This document shows positions 29,701-32,106 of a stretch of DNA of 32,106 nucleotides, piece by piece (within the stretch, counting starts at the first letter, position 1; every line of letters begins with the position of its first letter). The position numbers were made by a program, and so were the translations under genes. The DNA is taken from positions 1-32,106 of the forward strand of contig JAJXWR010000025.1 in the NCBI GenBank assembly GCA_021781515.1. The letters are read 5' to 3'. Below the pieces are notes generated by a model that was not told the origin of the DNA, did no database searches, and saw nothing but the letters and a program-made list of their open reading frames with translations. The stretch comes from Pseudomonadota bacterium (GTDB taxonomy: Bacteria > Pseudomonadota > Gammaproteobacteria > Pseudomonadales > Moraxellaceae).

Positions 29701-32106
29701 ATACGTCAATGCCGCCGGATTGATCGTCAGGGTGCCGGGAACGTAGGTAATGTTGTAGTTTGTGTCAATCGCCCCGGAAGCTACAATCGGATAACCGCCT
29801 GTCTGTACCGAGGAACCTGATCCCGGTGTCACCCCATCATACGGCTTAGCGGTCGTCGTCGCCGTCGCCGAGTGGGTCAGGCTGTTCACCGATTCCCCAT
29901 TCACCCAGCCACTATAGCTCACACTTAAGGTCGGCAATGCCATCGCCCCGTAAGTCATCGAGGCATTGCCCGCCGTAATCTTCAAGGCCGCCGGATTGAT
30001 GGTCAGCGCATAACTGTTGGCACCGGCCTGCGACAACGTGTAATTGCCATTCGCTGCCGTCAGTCCCGAACCAGTCACTGCATACTGCCCCGGACTACTC
30101 TTCAACAGCGTCGCACTGGAGAAAACCGGTGCAAAACTCAACGAACCAGTGGTCACATTGCCTAGCAGATCGCCATTCACCAATCCGACCATGCTGCCGC
30201 TGATGTTCGGCACCGCACTGCCATAGGTCATACTCGCCGCATTCGCCGTATACACCAGCGAGGCCGGATTTACCGTCAACGTTCCAGGTACATAGGTAAA
30301 CGTGTAGTTCGCATCCACCGCCCCAGAAGCGGTAATCGGATAACTCCCTGCCGATGAAGCCGAACCCGCCGAACCCGCCGTTCCCGAGTAAGCCGTTGCC
30401 GTCGTCGTCACCGTCGGGGCTGTCGTCAGACTGGCGAGCGTATCACCGTTCACTAACCCCGAAGGCGTCACCCCCAGTGTCGGCAATGAAGACGCTCCGT
30501 AGGTCATGCTCGCATTGTTCGCCGTCAGCTTCAGTGCCGCCGGAGTCACCGTCAGCGCCGTGCTGTTGCCACTCGCCTGCGCCAACGTGTAGTTATAGGT
30601 TCCCGAGGCATTGGCCGCTATTGTCACCCCGGAACCGTTTATCGCATAACTGCCCACGGAAGAACCCGCCACTCCCCCCGCATACGCCTTCGCCGGTGTC
30701 GTCCACGCCACGGCCCCTGTGTACGCCGCCGCTGTATCGCCATTAACCAGGCCCGTCAGGGTTCCGGTCAGGGTAGGCAAAGTGGGAAATCCGTAGATCA
30801 TGCTCGCCGCTGTGGCCGCATACGTCAATGCCGCCGGATTGATCGTCAGAGTGCCGGGAACATAGGTAAAGGTGTAATTTTGATCAACGGCACCTGAAGC
30901 CGCAATGGTATAAGTTCCTGCATTTGAACCAGAACCCGCCGTCCCGTTATTTCCGTTAGCAGTCGTGTTCAGTGTCGGTTTGGTCGTCAGGGAGTTCTGA
31001 TTATCCCCATTGGCCCAACCGCTATATTGTTCGCTTAAGGCACCAGAGACCTGAGCAGTCGACGCCCCATAAGTAACACTGGCATTGTTGGCAGTCACTG
31101 TTAATGGCGCTGGCGTGACCGTCAAGGTTCCCGGCGTCTGCGTTATCCAATAGTTGAGCGAGGCTGCATTAACTAAAAATGTAATTGGATAGCCGCCGGA
31201 TTGCACCGCAGAACTTAAGCCCGCTGTGGTCGTTAATGCCGGTGCCGTCGTTAAGGCATTTGATGAATTGTCATTGCCCAGAAAACCCGTGTAACTCAGC
31301 GTCAATGCGGGATTGGAATTCCCATAGACCTTGCTTTGATTTGCCGCCGTAATGGTCAATGGGGCCTGCGTAATGGTCAGGTTTCCAGGTACGAAGGTAA
31401 TTGCATAGCCGTTCTGATCTGAATACGCACCCGACTGGATTTCATTGCTGTAAGTCCCTACATTGACATCCCCGGTAGCTGCCGCCGTAAATGTCGTCGT
31501 ATTATACAGGTGTTGCCCTGGGCAGGTTCCCGTTGAACAACTGATCCCTGCTGGATCATAGCTGAGTCCCGTGCCTCCCGCATAGGCTGAGGCCGTATAC
31601 TGGACGCTACCGCTTCCAGCAGTAATCGTCAACGCTGTCAAAAACGGACGCAGCAACGGTGCTGTGCTCCCATTATAAATAATCCAGTCATTATCACTGA
31701 CTGTGAAATCCCACGCTGGATTTACATTGCCATTTGCTGCGGTCGCTGAATTGTAATTCACCAGTTTCTGCATATCTGCGGTCGCCATTCCTACCGCACC
31801 CGCAACGGCACCACTGCCGACCTCGTTCGTAATTCCCGACGTGGTTGTATTCCAGAACGATCCGGTAATCGTACCAGTATTGACCCCGACTAACCCGCCC
31901 GGATACACGCCAGTACCGGGCGCCGGTGGAGCCCCAGTAGCGTAACTGGTCGTAATCAGTGCACTCGATCCATTATTGTTGCCCACCAGCCCACCAAGAT
32001 AACTGGAGCTGGAACTTGCTGTGGTCAACGTTGTTCCGGTTGCATAGCTGTTCTCGACTGTCCCCGGATTATTGCCCACCAGACCGCCTTCATAAATAGT
32101 GTTACC
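26713..32106 (-). CDS. Giant MBG-repeat surface adhesin (filamentous hemagglutinin-like), 5' end outside window
   Basis: The frame stays open to the right edge, so at least 1,797 residues are present and the N-terminus, including any secretion signal or TPS domain, is missing. At the N-terminal side are GLUG-type motifs (GGLVGNNPGTVENSYATG and relatives). Fifteen MBG-type beta domains of about 85-100 residues follow, each opening with a variant of LTITANNASMTYG and ending xxYTFTYVPGTLTVNPA. Then comes one YDG-like domain (SNKVWDGTNVLSTPLLSANG) and a unique C-terminal tail of about 80 residues. These modules are typical of large exported adhesins of the two-partner type. No partner transporter is in view. 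The composition (Ala, Ser, Thr, Gly; very few cysteines) fits an extended surface protein. Function as adhesin is inferred from architecture. Confidence 0.85.
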   Translation of the reverse strand, partial: GNTIYEGGLVGNNPGTVENSYATGTTLTTASSSSSYLGGLVGNNNGSSALITTSYATGAPPAPGTGVYPGGLVGVNTGTITGSFWNTTTSGITNEVGSGAVAGAVGMATADMQKLVNYNSATAANGNVNPAWDFTVSDNDWIIYNGSTAPLLRPFLTALTITAGSGSVQYTASAYAGGTGLSYDPAGISCSTGTCPGQHLYNTTTFTAAATGDVNVGTYSNEIQSGAYSDQNGYAITFVPGNLTITQAPLTITAANQSKVYGNSNPALTLSYTGFLGNDNSSNALTTAPALTTTAGLSSAVQSGGYPITFLVNAASLNYWITQTPGTLTVTPAPLTVTANNASVTYGASTAQVSGALSEQYSGWANGDNQNSLTTKPTLNTTANGNNGTAGSGSNAGTYTIAASGAVDQNYTFTYVPGTLTINPAALTYAATAASMIYGFPTLPTLTGTLTGLVNGDTAAAYTGAVAWTTPAKAYAGGVAGSSVGSYAINGSGVTIAANASGTYNYTLAQASGNSTALTVTPAALKLTANNASMTYGASSLPTLGVTPSGLVNGDTLASLTTAPTVTTTATAYSGTAGSAGSASSAGSYPITASGAVDANYTFTYVPGTLTVNPASLVYTANAASMTYGSAVPNISGSMVGLVNGDLLGNVTTGSLSFAPVFSSATLLKSSPGQYAVTGSGLTAANGNYTLSQAGANSYALTINPAALKITAGNASMTYGAMALPTLSVSYSGWVNGESVNSLTHSATATTTAKPYDGVTPGSGSSVQTGGYPIVASGAIDTNYNITYVPGTLTINPAALTYTATAASMTYGAATLPTLTGGLTGLVNGDTAAAYTGTVAWTTTAKAYAGGVAGSSVGSYAINGSGVAIAANASGTYNYTLAQASGNSTALTVNPAALTLTANNASMTYGATTLPTLGVTAGVMANGDTLASLTTAPTVTTTATAYSGTAGSASSVKAGGYPITASGAVDANYTFTYVPGTLTVNPASLVYTANAASMTYGSAVPNISGSMVGLVNGDLLGNVTTGSLSFAPVSSSATLLKSSPGQYAVTGSGLTAANGNYSLVQAGANSYALTINPAALTITANNASMTYGAAALPVFGVTYTGFVNGETVTNLTTPAVASTVAKPYDGVNPGSGSSVQNGGYPIVASGAVDTNYKITYVPGTLTINPAALSYAANAVNMTYGGTALPALGGTISGLVNGDTVANTYTGSVAWATTAMPYDGKTVDSGSKAGSYAVTGSGLTLVPNPLGTNNYVLTQAAGNATALTVNPATLKLTTFAANNMIYGASSLPTLGVTPLGLENGDTLASLTTAPTVTTTATAYSGAAGSASSAGSYPITATGAVDPNYNISYVSGNLQVNPAPLVYTANAASMTYGSAIPNISGTVTGLVNGDLLGNVTTGSLSFAPIASSATLLKSSPGLYAVQGAGLITSTANYALGQATSNSYALTINPAALTITANNTSMTYGATILPTLSASYNGFVNGETAANLTMPVSLSTLAKPYNGVAGSGSVVQNGGYPIVASGAVDTNYNITYVPGVLTVNPAVLSYTANPLSMTYASATIPTLSGSVTGLVNGDLPAAVYSGVPVFSTTATSKSVVNAYPVTGANVIVTSGNYQSVLTQAASNATDFVVNPIQLVPQLQGSNKVWDGTNVLSTPLLSANGIVSGDSVKVTGSATYSSTAGDNLKITATGLGLSGTSAGNYSLANWLAGNSTLTATGNITPAPFYEAAVLAPGWDAAPVASEGGLTGSGASVVQAAQHAAAAVADQWVRPASVVILLSTQNPGSPLLQVVGDGMQMP
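26935..27235 (-). other. YDG-like domain of the adhesin
   Basis: Within the adhesin, this segment has KVWDGTNVLSTP, GDSVKVTGSATYSS and LSGTSAGNYSLANW, the pattern of YDG domains that often close MBG arrays. The unique C-terminal tail follows it. Confidence 0.6.
27492..28611 (-). repeat. Adhesin super-repeat copy 3 (four MBG domains)
   Basis: This is the copy nearest the C-terminus. It has the same A-B-C-D order of four MBG domain subtypes as the other two copies, but it is more diverged at the DNA level. The landmark ATTACCTAGCAG at 27919 lies 1,122 bases from its counterpart in the next copy. Boundaries are approximate. A fifteenth, partly degenerate A-type domain follows it. Confidence 0.75.
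28612..29729 (-). repeat. Adhesin super-repeat copy 2 (four MBG domains)
   Basis: This copy carries MBG subtypes A-B-C-D. Parts are identical or nearly identical in DNA to copy 1, for example the stretch around 29041-29110 against 30157-30226, a period of 1,116 bases. Boundaries are approximate. Confidence 0.8.
29730..30850 (-). repeat. Adhesin super-repeat copy 1 (four MBG domains)
   Basis: This is the N-terminal copy of the A-B-C-D set of MBG domains. Two unrelated MBG domains precede it toward the N-terminus. The C domain (with SAVPNISGSMVGL) is the best conserved between copies. Boundaries are approximate. Confidence 0.8.
31820..32106 (-). other. GLUG-motif segment of the adhesin
   Basis: Repeated GGLVGxN ... 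SYATG units appear three times before the window edge, as in GLUG motifs of secreted bacterial proteins, followed by ITGSFWNTTTSG. They would form part of a beta-helix or beta-rich stalk. Confidence 0.65.

Noticed and set aside
27806-30746. Plus-strand open frames recurring at about 1.1-kb intervals opposite the adhesin
   Set aside because: They recur only because the DNA of the adhesin super-repeats recurs; they are Pro/Ser-rich antisense frames.
27400-31400. Regularly spaced similar sequences that might suggest a CRISPR array
   Set aside because: The repeats are protein-coding MBG domains in one open frame with units of about 270-300 bases, not short repeats with unique spacers.

Overview
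The window looks like chromosomal DNA of a gammaproteobacterium or an Acidithiobacillia-type relative. The evidence is gene order: divergent sdhE/ygfZ, ponA divergent from pilMNOPQ-aroKB-SPOR gene, and glnE-ilvE-waaF-waaC, all arrangements known from Pseudomonas-like genomes. Codon use is moderately GC-rich. The sequence alone does not fix the genus.

Layout. Bases 1-3360 carry the 3' end of a TrpB-type PLP enzyme, sdhE (minus), ygfZ and an HDOD protein (plus). Bases 3361-4999 are a small accessory island: a probable 49-residue membrane protein with its own terminator, a decayed DinJ-YafQ type toxin-antitoxin module, an IS21-type transposase remnant and a hairpin/terminator. Then come dgt and a pilH-like response regulator (plus), ending at a bidirectional hairpin. 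From 6850 to 14464 a minus-strand operon, pilM-pilN-pilO-pilP-pilQ-aroK-aroB-SPOR protein, encodes the type IV pilus inner-membrane platform, its secretin and two shikimate-pathway enzymes. ponA (PBP1a) diverges from it. From 17105 to 21781 a tightly overlapping minus-strand set, ilvE-waaF-waaC-glycosyltransferase-lipid A acyltransferase, makes the LPS inner core and lipid A.

From 22273 to the right edge everything is on the minus strand. A very large MBG-repeat adhesin (incomplete at the window edge) is followed closely by a CAP-domain lipoprotein, a DUF4124 protein and glnE (glutamine synthetase adenylyltransferase).

Themes: most of the window serves the cell envelope (pili, murein, LPS, surface adhesin), mixed with housekeeping metabolism. 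The less ordinary signals are the G-quadruplex-like tandem repeat sitting on the glnE start, the 1.1-kb four-domain super-repeat inside the adhesin, the adhesin/CAP-lipoprotein pairing, the unannotated 49-residue membrane ORF, and the toxin-antitoxin module that has lost segments of both genes. Several start codons were moved from the longest open frame on the basis of ribosome-binding sites and family lengths (sdhE, aroB, pilQ, pilM, ponA, lpxL, ilvE).
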